Notes: generated from the letters alone by a model not told the origin. Shown: positions 27,012 through 36,053, counted from the stretch's first letter. The stretch: DNA of 64,000 nt from an uncultured Bacteroidales bacterium (GCA_944320415.1 CALUHJ010000006.1:87122-151121); one strand, 5' to 3'. Translations and numbers: made by a program.

Positions 27012-28085
27012 CTACTCGCTCTTTATCTCCACAGCCTTTTGCTTTTCCTCCATTCCCAAGTCCTCGCGTACAAAGCGCAGCTTGAGCAACAGTTTCTTCA
27101 TACCCTCCACGTCCAGTCTCCTGGTGTTGTGGCTGTGGTAGTCCTCTATGACCGACAATTCCTCGCTGCCCTCCTTGAAATACTTGTCATAGTTCAAGTC
27201 TCTCGTGTCACAAGGTATGCGGTAGTAGTCACCCATGTCTATGGCCCTGGCCATCTCCTCTCGGGTCACGAGCGTTTCGTACAATTTCTCGCCATGCCTT
27301 GTGCCTATCACCTTCACCTCGGTTTCACCATACTTTGGATCTATGCCGGCATACAGCTCTTTCAATGCCTTGGCCAACACCTCCAGGGTAGCCGCAGGGG
27401 CTTTCTGCACAAAGAGGTCTCCGTTCTCTCCATGCTGCCAGGCATACACCACAAGATCCACTGCATCGTCCAACGTCATCATGAACCGCGTCATCCTCGG
27501 GTCCGTTATCGTTATCGGCAGCCCTTGCTGCATCTGGCTTACCCATAGGGGGATGACACTGCCGCGCGAAGCCATCACATTGCCGTAACGTGTGCAACAT
27601 ATTGTCGTCGCCGCACCCTTGCCCAACTGACGTCCCTTGGCTATGGCCACCTTCTCCATCATGGCCTTGGATATACCCATGGCATTGATTGGGTAAGCCG
27701 CCTTGTCCGTTGACAACACCACCACATTCTTCACCCCGTGGGCTATGGCTGAAGCCAAAACGTTTTCCACTCCAAACACATTGGTTTTCACCGCCTCCAA
27801 TGGGAAAAACTCGCAGGAAGGCACCTGCTTGAGTGCAGCAGCCGCAAACACATAATCCACGCCCGACATGGCACCGTCAACAGAGGCTCTGTCCCTTACG
27901 TCCCCGACGTAGAACTTGACCTTGGGATCCTGTAATCTGTGACGCATATCGTCCTGTTTTTTCTCGTCTCTTGAGAAAATCCTTATCTCCTTAATGTCAC
28001 TGTTGAGAAAACGCCTCAACACGGCATTACCAAATGACCCCGTTCCTCCGGTAATCAAGAGTGTTTTATCTTTGAAAATAGACAT
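27012..28085 (-). CDS. fnlA: UDP-GlcNAc 4,6-dehydratase/5-epimerase (FnlA/CapE-like)
   Basis: First enzyme of UDP-L-FucNAc synthesis; an inverting SDR that makes a 4-keto-6-deoxy sugar from UDP-GlcNAc. The 357-residue protein has LLITGGTGSFGNAVLRRF, FSRDEKKQDDMR and the catalytic segment VLSTDKAAYPINAMGISKAMME, where the usual SDR tyrosine position holds Met next to the conserved Lys, as in CapE-type enzymes. RYGNVMASRGSVIPLW supports the inverting group. It starts the FucNAc cassette after a GT4 gene 2 bases upstream. Confidence 0.93.
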   Translation of the reverse strand: MSIFKDKTLLITGGTGSFGNAVLRRFLNSDIKEIRIFSRDEKKQDDMRHRLQDPKVKFYVGDVRDRASVDGAMSGVDYVFAAAALKQVPSCEFFPLEAVKTNVFGVENVLASAIAHGVKNVVVLSTDKAAYPINAMGISKAMMEKVAIAKGRQLGKGAATTICCTRYGNVMASRGSVIPLWVSQMQQGLPITITDPRMTRFMMTLDDAVDLVVYAWQHGENGDLFVQKAPAATLEVLAKALKELYAGIDPKYGETEVKVIGTRHGEKLYETLVTREEMARAIDMGDYYRIPCDTRDLNYDKYFKEGSEELSVIEDYHSHNTRRLDVEGMKKLLLKLRFVREDLGMEEKQKAVEIKSE

Positions 28086-28087
28086 AA

Positions 28088-29224
28088 TTAAACCTTGTTA
28101 TCTCTTCTTCCTAAATCATACCAAATATCCAACATCTTTCGCCAAACCTTATCCATTGAATACATTTGATTTACTCTTTCACTGGCATTTTTTCCACAAC
28201 TCTCAGCATACTCATCATCTTGCAACATCCTGACAATAGACTTTCGCAACATTTCAATATTCCTTGGTTCAACACATATTCCACATCTTTCACCGTTCTT
28301 TATATCCAACATTTCGGGAATAGCTCCCACATTCGTAGTTACTATAGGACACGCACAAGCCATACTCTCTATTATCACATTCGGAAATCCTTCTGTATAC
28401 GTAGGCAAAACAAATACTCCGGCAGAAAGCATCTCTTTTATGACAAATTCACTGTCTTTTTCACCGACTATATCCAACCATTTCTCACTGTCCTTACCAC
28501 CTTTCTGCAGAAGTTGAGAACGCATATCATCCGTAACAAAGCCTATCAATTCAACACTTATACCGTCTATCTGCCTGCATGCCTCCACCAATTCAAATAC
28601 ACCTTTAGTAACGACAACATGCCCGGCGAATACTATCTTGTTCCTTATTCTCTTTATCAAAGGCCTGTTTTTCTCTATAATGTTTACAACACTTACAGAC
28701 AAAGGATTCGGCAATAATGCAATATTATCATAACCATGCTCTTTCAATGTATCATAAGAAGCCTCATCTATAACTACAGCCATGTCAGAATGTCTTATTA
28801 CTTTATCCAACAAATGATACTCCCAATTCTTCGCCCTGTAAATATCAGGAATACGACCAAATCTAAAATGCATTACAATCTTACATGAAGCTTTATGTGC
28901 TACCTTTATAGAATATATATCTTTCACCAAACTGATGGAAGCACTCGTACAACAATGCACAACATCGAATTTCTCTTGCCTTAACTTTTTAACAAGACCG
29001 ACAATAAACGGAACATAACTTCTTATACCATAGAAACATCTAAGTAAAAAATTGGTACCATGATGAACCACCTTGCCATCAGGATAAAAATGCGACAATT
29101 CCACCAAATCATCATTACCCTTGTAATAATTAAGAATATGATGTGTCCACTTTGCTATTCCTCCTGCTCCATGTTTACATAAAGGAGAACACAACAATAC
29201 TCTTAACTTTCTATTTTGATTCAT
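28088..29224 (-). CDS. GT4 glycosyltransferase
   Basis: A 378-residue GT-B enzyme of family 4. The acceptor domain begins RVLLCSPLCKHGAGGIAKWT; the donor domain has KIVFAGHVVVTKGVFELVEA, VFVLPTYTEGFPNVIIESMACACPIVTTNVGAIPEM with the family's ExF-type glutamates, and KNGERCGICVEP. The sugar is unknown. It is AT-rich, overlaps the acetyltransferase gene upstream by 14 bases and is 2 bases before fnlA, so it belongs to the capsule operon. Confidence 0.9.
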   Translation of the reverse strand: MNQNRKLRVLLCSPLCKHGAGGIAKWTHHILNYYKGNDDLVELSHFYPDGKVVHHGTNFLLRCFYGIRSYVPFIVGLVKKLRQEKFDVVHCCTSASISLVKDIYSIKVAHKASCKIVMHFRFGRIPDIYRAKNWEYHLLDKVIRHSDMAVVIDEASYDTLKEHGYDNIALLPNPLSVSVVNIIEKNRPLIKRIRNKIVFAGHVVVTKGVFELVEACRQIDGISVELIGFVTDDMRSQLLQKGGKDSEKWLDIVGEKDSEFVIKEMLSAGVFVLPTYTEGFPNVIIESMACACPIVTTNVGAIPEMLDIKNGERCGICVEPRNIEMLRKSIVRMLQDDEYAESCGKNASERVNQMYSMDKVWRKMLDIWYDLGRRDNKV

Positions 29225-29813
29225 ATTTTTTAAATATTTCCTCCAACTCTTCTTTAGAATATCTTTCTTCTTTTCGATAAAGTTGTGTTTCGTGTTCCAA
29301 TATTTGCTCTATTGTCCAATAAAACTTTATAAATCTTGCGGGAACACCACCACAAATGCAATATGGTGGCATATTTTTTGAAACTACAGCGCCTGCCGCA
29401 ACCGTACACCCACTTCCTATATGAACTCCTCTAAGCAAAGTAACATTACAACCTATCCAAACATCATTTTCAACAACTACATCCTCATCATGACCTGCAG
29501 GTTTGTCATATTCCGTAATATCAGAAACATATTTACCAATAACTCGCGCGTGATTGCCGGTATGAACTGTCAAACCCTCTGCAATAGAGCAATTGGATTT
29601 GATAACAAACTTTGCATTTGTAGCCGATATCCACGAATTAGCAGCCAAGGAAGTATTATCATAAAGAAACACATTTCTTTTATTACCTATAAATATAGGA
29701 GGAGTAATAACTACATTATCCGCACAATAACCAAAGTTTCCACGTTTAATCATGAAAAATGATTTGACAAACATATAAACCCCTCTTAAAAATATATTGC
29801 CTTTCAAACTCAT
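29211..29813 (-). CDS. Hexapeptide-repeat O-acetyltransferase (WcaF/Vat-like)
   Basis: A 200-residue acyltransferase with a left-handed beta-helix. Hexapeptide turns run from about 60 to 165, including NDVWIGCNVTLLRGVHIGSGCTVAAGAVVSKN split over two coils, the acetyl-CoA site histidine HTGNHARV and the ending CGGVPARFIKF. It probably O- or N-acetylates a sugar of the repeat unit. Its gene overlaps the next GT by 14 bases. Confidence 0.87.
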   Translation of the reverse strand: MSLKGNIFLRGVYMFVKSFFMIKRGNFGYCADNVVITPPIFIGNKRNVFLYDNTSLAANSWISATNAKFVIKSNCSIAEGLTVHTGNHARVIGKYVSDITEYDKPAGHDEDVVVENDVWIGCNVTLLRGVHIGSGCTVAAGAVVSKNMPPYCICGGVPARFIKFYWTIEQILEHETQLYRKEERYSKEELEEIFKKYESK

Positions 29814-29833
29814 AAATACTTTGTATATGTATA

Positions 29834-30931
29834 TTATTTCTCTATTAACTCAATCCATTTATCAATAATAGTTTCATTCGAAAACATCATTTTCGCTTTT
29901 CGCTCAGAACATTCACCCATCTTCCGCAATTCCTCAACGCTCAGGCTGCTTGCCCTAAGAAGGGCATCCCTAATTGACTCCGCACTATCCCAATCACACA
30001 AGAATCCGTTGGACTCATCTATCAGAACATCATAGTCCGACACCTTGGACATTATTACCGGCTTACCGAGACTCATACCCTCGCATATCGCATTAGGCAA
30101 CCCTTCCCTACTACTAAACAGAGCAACCATATCAGCTTCCTGCATTCTGTCATGTATTTCCTTTGTGTCACCATGCAATGCTATGACATCCCCTAATCCA
30201 TGCTGCTTTATTAGCTCAATTGCCTCATCATAAGCCCTCGTATCCCCTCTAACAACCTCTTTTCTTCCGTACCAATCTATCCTTATCTTTTCCCTCTCTT
30301 CATCATTCATCAAAACCAAAGCATTGACAACACCTATCGGATTCTTCAAATACTGATACGAAGCTGCAACCACCATGTGCAACCTGCCATTACGCTTAGG
30401 AATATATTCCGTACTCACAGGCTGAAGCGTCACAGTATTGTATATTACATTCAGTTTGTTTTCGTACTGCGGATAATATTTCAACCACATCTTCCTTGCA
30501 TTTTCCGAATTGCATACAATAGCATCGGAATACCGCTGAAACCATGCAAATACTTTTCCTCTTTTGGATTTAAAGAAATCTTCCTTCGCACTTCTTTCTC
30601 CAGTTATCACCTTCCATTTTCTACCACCGACAGCAGCAAAATTATTCAGAAAACATGGTGTTTCAGTAAATGATACAACTACGTCGTATTTTCTTTTTCG
30701 AATAAAACTACGTACTGTCAACATTCTTTTGAAATAATCAGGAAGAATAATCCAATGAACTCTTATGCCTTTGTCTTTGAGTATATGTTCATAGAAATTT
30801 CCCTCTGCATAACATAGAAATTCCACATCATATCCTTTGTCCTTAAACAGGGAAGCAACGGTAACTATCTGTCTTTCTGCACCACCAGAGCCAAGGCTAG
30901 GTGAAAGAAACAAAATTCGTTTTATATTCAT
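29834..30931 (-). CDS. GT4 glycosyltransferase
   Basis: A 365-residue GT-B enzyme. RILFLSPSLGSGGAERQIVTVA is the typical acceptor-domain start; LNVIYNTVTLQPV and the donor domain with DMVALFSSREGLPNAICEGMSLGKPVIMSKVSDYDVLI give the GT4 assignment. The donor sugar cannot be told. It overlaps the Wzy-like gene by 4 bases (ATGA). Its composition is AT-rich. Confidence 0.9.
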   Translation of the reverse strand: MNIKRILFLSPSLGSGGAERQIVTVASLFKDKGYDVEFLCYAEGNFYEHILKDKGIRVHWIILPDYFKRMLTVRSFIRKRKYDVVVSFTETPCFLNNFAAVGGRKWKVITGERSAKEDFFKSKRGKVFAWFQRYSDAIVCNSENARKMWLKYYPQYENKLNVIYNTVTLQPVSTEYIPKRNGRLHMVVAASYQYLKNPIGVVNALVLMNDEEREKIRIDWYGRKEVVRGDTRAYDEAIELIKQHGLGDVIALHGDTKEIHDRMQEADMVALFSSREGLPNAICEGMSLGKPVIMSKVSDYDVLIDESNGFLCDWDSAESIRDALLRASSLSVEELRKMGECSERKAKMMFSNETIIDKWIELIEK

Positions 30932-32283
30932 ATCAAATATTTTACTACTAAATAAACAATAATCAATGATAAATAAGTAAAGGCAAGCAATATATTTGTT
31001 CTAAAATATTTGGAATAAGAAATACAATTCTCTTTAATCCATACATAAGCAAGAAATATTATCGGAAACAAACACATTATCCGTCTTGAGTTCATATTTG
31101 ATGAGTTCAAAAGCAAAAACACAAAAGTTATAAGTAGTAAATATTTCAATCTTACTGGTATATGTTTATATATTTTTTTGAATGGTATCCATAAAACCAT
31201 AGAATAAAATACAATATACCAAAAAAACGTCCGTACAACATCATGAGAAGTAATTATACTTGCGTAAGCATTTGGAGTATTATTTAATGCTGCCCATGAA
31301 GGGAAAGGTTGAATTTGCGACAAGAAAACAATAATTATTTCTTTTAGTGGTGATGGAAAAAGATAAACAATAGAACCCACTGAATCATTTTTTGACATAA
31401 CCGCATCATTAGTATATTCAACATAATTATCCATACTTGCTTGGACAAACAGTAAAGATTCCCAAAAATAAACAACAAATATTGACAAAACTGCAATAGC
31501 TAAAAGAAATACTAGAAAAACATTTCTTTTTACTCTTTCATATAAATAATATGCTATAAAAACCACTGCAAACAAACCATGTTCAAATCTTAACTGCCAT
31601 AATATCAATACATTTAAAACCAAGATAAACAAACCTCTCAATGAAAATCTCTGTAGAACAACGTAAATGGATACCGCATAAAAAAACGCAATATGTACAT
31701 CCCTTAACAATGCCAAACCGACAGGAAACACTATGGATAACAAAGAATACAATAATGTATAATTTACACATTTCTTAGAATCAAAATACAACAAAAGAAT
31801 CTTATAAATGACTATGGAAAGCAATGCTCCAAAAAATACAGACCCCAAATATTGCACAAACAAATGATTGCCGTCAAAGAAAACTTCCGACACATATGCC
31901 AAAACGCCTATATAAAATATATAGCCCTCATTTTCAATGTGAATTCTATCAATAAAACAATCTCTAATCAATTGAGTTATAGAAGTAGACTCTTTTAATG
32001 TTTCCGTAAGAATCCAAAATTTATATTCATCCCTCCAATCTTGTGCAAAATAATTCCAGTCAGTCACTGAATCTAAATAATGCAATAATGCAAACACAAT
32101 ACTCAAGGACAATACCACATTGAACACTTTCCTCGCATTATCCCTTGCGCCAAGCGGAACAGTAAGACAAAAAAGATGCCCTGCAACAAAAGTAAACAAA
32201 GAAAAAAACAATGCTGCTCCAGAACCGGAAATTGCAGCAGAAGCAAGTATTATTATAAAAGCAATAAAAGTTGAAATAATCAT
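30928..32283 (-). CDS. Wzy-like polysaccharide polymerase (EpsG/O-antigen type)
   Basis: A 451-residue integral membrane protein with about 11-12 helices and a long periplasmic loop near 280-330 (SMDNYVEYTNDAVMSKND to NNTPNAYASIITSHDVVR). Its topology, size, lack of other domains and position among GT genes fit a repeat-unit polymerase; sequence motifs of this class are weak, so the call rests mostly on context. A membrane glycosyltransferase is the alternative. The gene begins 37 bases after the terminator of the HU cassette, so its transcription needs read-through or an unseen promoter. Confidence 0.65.
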   Translation of the reverse strand: MIISTFIAFIIILASAAISGSGAALFFSLFTFVAGHLFCLTVPLGARDNARKVFNVVLSLSIVFALLHYLDSVTDWNYFAQDWRDEYKFWILTETLKESTSITQLIRDCFIDRIHIENEGYIFYIGVLAYVSEVFFDGNHLFVQYLGSVFFGALLSIVIYKILLLYFDSKKCVNYTLLYSLLSIVFPVGLALLRDVHIAFFYAVSIYVVLQRFSLRGLFILVLNVLILWQLRFEHGLFAVVFIAYYLYERVKRNVFLVFLLAIAVLSIFVVYFWESLLFVQASMDNYVEYTNDAVMSKNDSVGSIVYLFPSPLKEIIIVFLSQIQPFPSWAALNNTPNAYASIITSHDVVRTFFWYIVFYSMVLWIPFKKIYKHIPVRLKYLLLITFVFLLLNSSNMNSRRIMCLFPIIFLAYVWIKENCISYSKYFRTNILLAFTYLSLIIVYLVVKYLI

Positions 32284-32319
32284 AGAATCAATAGAGTTTT
32301 CTTCCCCTTTTTCAATAAA

Positions 32320-32344
32320 ATCTCCGGGCTGTTGGCCCGGAGAT
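32320..32344 (-). terminator. Terminator of the HU-like cassette
   Basis: A perfect 10-bp GC-rich stem ATCTCCGGGC / GCCCGGAGAT with a 5-base loop, then TTTTATTG on the - strand. It lies 21 bases after the stop at 32365 and 37 bases before the Wzy-like ATG. Confidence 0.85.
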
Positions 32345-32364
32345 CATACATTCATTTATTTGAC

Positions 32365-32760
32365 TTACAAATGAGCAGTGTCCAGATTGGCTTTTGAGAA
32401 CTTTATCTGTTCGAGCTTGCTCTTCATGCGTGATGTCGGACGGTAATTCACCCCTTTCTTCCTTATGGTAGTTGCGTCCAACTCATCTGGAGTGTTGACA
32501 GCTCGCGCACTTATCGTAGGCGAAAATATCCCCAATCCTTCTATGTCAACCACATACGAATCTGTTACATAGTTCCTTATCGCTTTGCTCAAGGCTGTAA
32601 GAAATCCGTATATTTCACCGGGCTCGAGTGTCGTTCTCTCCTGCAGAAGCAGCGCTATCTTCTCAGTGTCCAATGTATTACCTCTTACTATCTTTGGATA
32701 ATACTTTTCGACCGAAGGGTCGTTAATCATTTTCCTTTTTGCTATTGTATATTGTATCAT
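32365..32760 (-). CDS. HU-related DNA-binding protein 1
   Basis: A 131-residue HU-family protein of the Bacteroidota type. ATG 32760 gives MIQYTIAKRKMINDPSVEKYYP, a normal family start; the longer frame overlaps the upstream gene. The HU-like fold is seen in TEKIALLLQERTTLEPGEIYGFLTALSKAI, the V-D-I-E-G-L-G-I-F beta segment near 75, and KKGVNYRPTSRMKSKL in place of the classical DNA-clasping arm. It binds DNA as a dimer, probably without sequence preference. Last of three tandem paralogues; 4 bases after the second. Confidence 0.88.
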   Translation of the reverse strand: MIQYTIAKRKMINDPSVEKYYPKIVRGNTLDTEKIALLLQERTTLEPGEIYGFLTALSKAIRNYVTDSYVVDIEGLGIFSPTISARAVNTPDELDATTIRKKGVNYRPTSRMKSKLEQIKFSKANLDTAHL

Positions 32761-32764
32761 GGCT

Positions 32765-33169
32765 TTATACGTGTTTAAGGTCAAACTTCTTTGTTTCTTC
32801 CACTTTTGCGTCATCCATTTCCTTCCTGAACTCGGTAGCGGGGCGGAAGTTCACCACCACTTTAAGGATATTGTCGGCGTTTACATCCTCGGCCGTTTCT
32901 GAACCTTTGGTCCTCAGGTTGGGGAGAAAGACTCCCAGACCTTCAAAGTTGACACCGCGACCGATTTCCATATTTTCGTCGATTACGTCCGCCAAAGCCC
33001 TCAACAATATCTGTATATCCTGTTCGGATATGGAACTGCTTTTTTTTATGAATTCGACAATCTGTTCTGTCGATACCTTTCCCTGTGTTGACATTGCCAA
33101 CAGGTATCTCTCGCCGGGATTGTTTCCGACCGAAATAACCATCCTTTTCTTCTTATAAGTGTATGCCAT
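32765..33169 (-). CDS. HU-related DNA-binding protein 2
   Basis: A 134-residue HU-like protein, start MAYTYKKKRMVISVG. Core segments STEQIVEFIKKSSSISEQDIQILLRALADVI, then IGRGVNFEGLGVFLPNLRTKG and LKVVVNFRPATEFRKEM, follow the same plan as its neighbours but with clear divergence, so the three did not arise by a recent duplication. In Porphyromonas gingivalis an HU gene (PG0121) is linked to the K-antigen capsule operon, which is a parallel to this place in a capsule cluster. Confidence 0.9.
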   Translation of the reverse strand: MAYTYKKKRMVISVGNNPGERYLLAMSTQGKVSTEQIVEFIKKSSSISEQDIQILLRALADVIDENMEIGRGVNFEGLGVFLPNLRTKGSETAEDVNADNILKVVVNFRPATEFRKEMDDAKVEETKKFDLKHV

Positions 33170-33214
33170 AAATGATATCTTTAATAATTGTCAATAATTG
33201 ATTTCTCTAACTTT

Positions 33215-33592
33215 CTAAGGCTTTGATATTTTGAATCTGAGGTTCTTCAAGGCCTTTTTTATTTGTTTGGAAGGTTTGTAAATCAGGCGGACTTTCTTCA
33301 CGGTTTTAAGGCTTATTTCATCAATGTTCTTCACGGACTTCGCATTCAGTGAAGGCTCAAGGCTTCCGAGCCTGCCAAGCTCTATTCCTCTTCCGAGCTG
33401 AAGGTTTTCCACAACCACTTCCTGAAGCTCTGCCAATACAAAAGACACTTCGTGAGGCGAAATTGTTGTCCTTTCGGCAATCATATTGCACATTTTTTCG
33501 AAATCCAATCGTGGTTGTCTGGTAATAATCAGGTAGAATATTTCTTTCTGCCCGTCGGCAGTCTTTCTTGAAACTGTCTCCAATGGTACCAT
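33215..33592 (-). CDS. HU-related DNA-binding protein 3
   Basis: A 125-residue HU-like protein and the first of the three genes. ATG 33592 (MVPLETVSRKTADGQ) is chosen; the extra N-terminal residues of the longer frame are hydrophobic and unlike the family. Seen: DFEKMCNMIAERTTISPHEVSFVLAELQEVV, then LGRGIELGRLGSLEP and VRLIYKPSKQIKKALK. Upstream lie three 22-bp palindromic repeats that may be operators for the whole cassette. Confidence 0.88.
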   Translation of the reverse strand: MVPLETVSRKTADGQKEIFYLIITRQPRLDFEKMCNMIAERTTISPHEVSFVLAELQEVVVENLQLGRGIELGRLGSLEPSLNAKSVKNIDEISLKTVKKVRLIYKPSKQIKKALKNLRFKISKP

Positions 33593-33658
33593 AATGAAAC
33601 AAAACGCTATGTTGATAAAATAAAACGGGAGCAAAAAGTTGTAAGTCGGGAGCATACA

Positions 33659-33724
33659 CCCCAAAAGATGCCACTTTTTACCCTAAAAGATGCCATCTTT
33701 TACCCCAAAAGATCCCATCTTTTG
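33659..33724. repeat. Three tandem 22-bp palindromic repeats before the HU genes
   Basis: AAAAG begins at 33663, 33685 and 33707, an exact 22-base period. Each unit holds an inverted repeat of the form AAAAGATGCCATCTTTT flanked by CCC(C/T); the middle copy is the best palindrome. They lie 67-132 bases upstream of the first HU ATG, two helical turns apart, as expected for stacked protein sites. Confidence 0.8.
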
Positions 33725-33825
33725 CATGTTGATCTCTTGACTTATTATTTTCTTCTGAAGACTTTTCAGTTTTTGCTGACGTTTTGCAAAGTTTTGAAGG
33801 GGATTTTTGGAAGGGAAGACGACGG

Positions 33826-34836
33826 CTAAAGTTTTCCTGAAGACAACAATTGCACGAAATGTTCTATCTTCAATCTGTTGGAATTAAATACATTGAACTC
33901 ACCCTCTTCGAACACGAATTCCCCGTTGACATATCTGTATCTTCCGGGCTTGCCGTTTATCTTCATCTGATAATCCAAATAAGAACCGAATGAGGCCTGT
34001 AATTCATTGACATAATATTTACCATCGAGAGACTCGAAAATATCCACATCCATACACAAAAATCCCCCCTTATCGCATATATTCTTAACCAGCAAGAGCA
34101 ATTCTTTCGGTGGGGCAACCCAACCAACCTTGCCGGAACCACTGGCGAATTGTCCTTTCAACAACTTCTGATGTCCGAAATAAGAATCACCTATCTTCAA
34201 TATACGCCATTCGTGTTTTATCGGTGTGTATTCCTGTACAAGAAAATAATCCTTCTGGATATTGTGCAAGTCAACAAAAGGCAATCCTTTTACCTTGTTT
34301 GAATACAAAAGACCCAAATTCAAGAAAAGAAATCTGTTGTCATCATTACGAGCAAAACATTTCCTACACATACGTTTTGCCTTATTTTTTCCTGCTATCC
34401 TTACTTTGGATGCCCCAGAACCTACATTTGCCTTAACTACAACAGGATATGTACATGTATCAAGATACGCCAACGCCTCCTTCCTATTGGTGAATACCTT
34501 GGTTTTTACATGTGGATAATTGTTCAACTCCAAAAACGCCGCCATATTCCTTTTGTTTTCGTGAATATAAAGGCCGAAATAATCTGGATATATGGGACGC
34601 TTCATAACTTGGGAAACAAAATAATACCTCTCGTCCTGTATATTCTTCTTATCTGAACTTACACAGTTTGAAGGGCAGAAAAAACCATCACAATCTGCAG
34701 CTTTGCGTACATTCTCAATCCAATCCGAAGCCAATATATCAACCACATCACAATCAACCCCCAAATCCTTACATGCAGCAACTGCACTATCAGTCAGATG
34801 GTTTCCTTGAAATGTTGTAAATATTCCTATTTTCAT
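33826..34836 (-). CDS. RimK-like ATP-grasp ligase
   Basis: A 336-residue ATP-grasp protein. After an N-terminal alpha/beta domain (GIFTTFQGNHLTDSAVAACKDLG), the ATP-grasp folds show TYPVVVKANVGSGASKVRI, YFLVQEYTPIKHEWRILKIG and the metal-binding CMDVDIF ... YYVNELQASFG, where the usual E-x-N reads E-x-Q. ATP-grasp enzymes join a carboxylate to an amine through an acyl phosphate. Its stop is 5 bases from the opine dehydrogenase ATG, so it is likely to act on that enzyme's product or a uronic acid acceptor. The exact substrate is unknown. Confidence 0.82.
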   Translation of the reverse strand: MKIGIFTTFQGNHLTDSAVAACKDLGVDCDVVDILASDWIENVRKAADCDGFFCPSNCVSSDKKNIQDERYYFVSQVMKRPIYPDYFGLYIHENKRNMAAFLELNNYPHVKTKVFTNRKEALAYLDTCTYPVVVKANVGSGASKVRIAGKNKAKRMCRKCFARNDDNRFLFLNLGLLYSNKVKGLPFVDLHNIQKDYFLVQEYTPIKHEWRILKIGDSYFGHQKLLKGQFASGSGKVGWVAPPKELLLLVKNICDKGGFLCMDVDIFESLDGKYYVNELQASFGSYLDYQMKINGKPGRYRYVNGEFVFEEGEFNVFNSNRLKIEHFVQLLSSGKL

Positions 34837-34841
34837 TTTAT

Positions 34842-36053
34842 TTAATCTATTATATCATCTATAGTTTTAAAACCATAATAACAAGGAATACCTGATTTCA
34901 AAGGTTTGGCAAGATCTTCTCCGTCAATCAATAATTTATTATTCTCATCTAACAATTTTTCATCCCTTACCCCTTCTACCCAATGAATAATTGCATCAAT
35001 AGTTGGAACCTCTATATTCAACTGTTCTGCAATCCATTTTGCTATACAATTGCCATAATAAATATCATCCATAAAGAATCTATGATTTCTGTCAACTTCC
35101 CACTTTCCCTCTGCATTCTGTACGACAGGAGTTCCTATTGATACCAATGTTTTGGAGGTAACAAAAGACTCCTTTATGTCTGTATTACCAGATTGATAAG
35201 AAAGTCTTTCCAAAGCTAAATAATCCAACATATATTTATAGTTCTTATGAGGATATTTAGAAATTAACGCATGCCTTATTTTAGAATAGTCATCATCCAA
35301 ATCTTTCAATAGAGAGGCTGAAATATCATCATAATCCTTATAAAACATAGGGACATCTTCTTTCCTACTCCAAGTAGTTCCATAAACTTTATACAATCCG
35401 AAACATCTTGACGTATGTATTATTTGATTGTCAACAGATAGTGTAAAAGAAAGGAAATTGTCGCTTTGCTCCGTTTTACCCTTGCCAAACCATTTATAAC
35501 ATATAACATCAAACAATTCTTCTTTGACTTGTTCAAAATAAGAATTAGGGTATGTTGCGGCAACATTTACAGCTTTGCAACCATAAGTAACACCTTTTTC
35601 TCCATATTTTATAATACGACATATCCATGGAATCAATTCAAAAGCAAATGTTACTATATTGGTAAGAGAATATTTGTTTTTCATCTCGTCAACCATCCAA
35701 TTAAATCCTGCCTGTCCATAAACAGTACCTACAAAAACTTCTTTTTTGCTTCTGTTGATATACGGACCTACTTCATTTAATAGAGCATCCCTATATTTGT
35801 GAACAGGCATACAAAAAATAACATAGTCTGCCTCTGGTATAAGTTCTGAAGCCTTATTTGAAGACTTGGATAATTTACCTTTATACTCACCTAATACATT
35901 ACCATCAGGATCATGCCATTCCAATTCTATTTCAGGTTTCCATTGTTCGGGTTTTGATGTCAATATAGAAACCTCAAAAATAGAATCATTCAAAAATGGA
36001 ATAAGTGTGTGTGCACTACTACCACCTCCACAAACTACTATCTTCTTTTTCAT
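34842..36053 (-). CDS. Opine (octopine-type) dehydrogenase family enzyme
   Basis: A 403-residue NAD(P)-dependent oxidoreductase. The Rossmann start is KKIVVCGGGSSAHTLIPFL; the middle DYVIFCMPVHKYRDALL and VGTVYGQAGFNWM precede the all-helical octopine dehydrogenase domain, with HTSRCFGLYKVYG and YKYMLDYLALERLSYQ. The family condenses a 2-oxoacid with the amine of an amino acid and reduces the imine, giving N-(carboxyalkyl) amino acids. In a capsule operon with two ATP-grasp genes, ugd and uronate genes, it probably makes an unusual amino acid for glycan decoration. AT-rich like its neighbours. Confidence 0.82.
   Translation of the reverse strand: MKKKIVVCGGGSSAHTLIPFLNDSIFEVSILTSKPEQWKPEIELEWHDPDGNVLGEYKGKLSKSSNKASELIPEADYVIFCMPVHKYRDALLNEVGPYINRSKKEVFVGTVYGQAGFNWMVDEMKNKYSLTNIVTFAFELIPWICRIIKYGEKGVTYGCKAVNVAATYPNSYFEQVKEELFDVICYKWFGKGKTEQSDNFLSFTLSVDNQIIHTSRCFGLYKVYGTTWSRKEDVPMFYKDYDDISASLLKDLDDDYSKIRHALISKYPHKNYKYMLDYLALERLSYQSGNTDIKESFVTSKTLVSIGTPVVQNAEGKWEVDRNHRFFMDDIYYGNCIAKWIAEQLNIEVPTIDAIIHWVEGVRDEKLLDENNKLLIDGEDLAKPLKSGIPCYYGFKTIDDIID

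Noticed and set aside
33659..33724. Replication iterons
   Set aside because: Period fits, but no replication initiator gene or other origin features are present; operator use is more likely.
34842..36053. Opine metallophore (staphylopine-type) synthesis
   Set aside because: The dehydrogenase family fits, but no nicotianamine-like synthase, exporter or metal uptake genes are present; the neighbours are all glycan genes.
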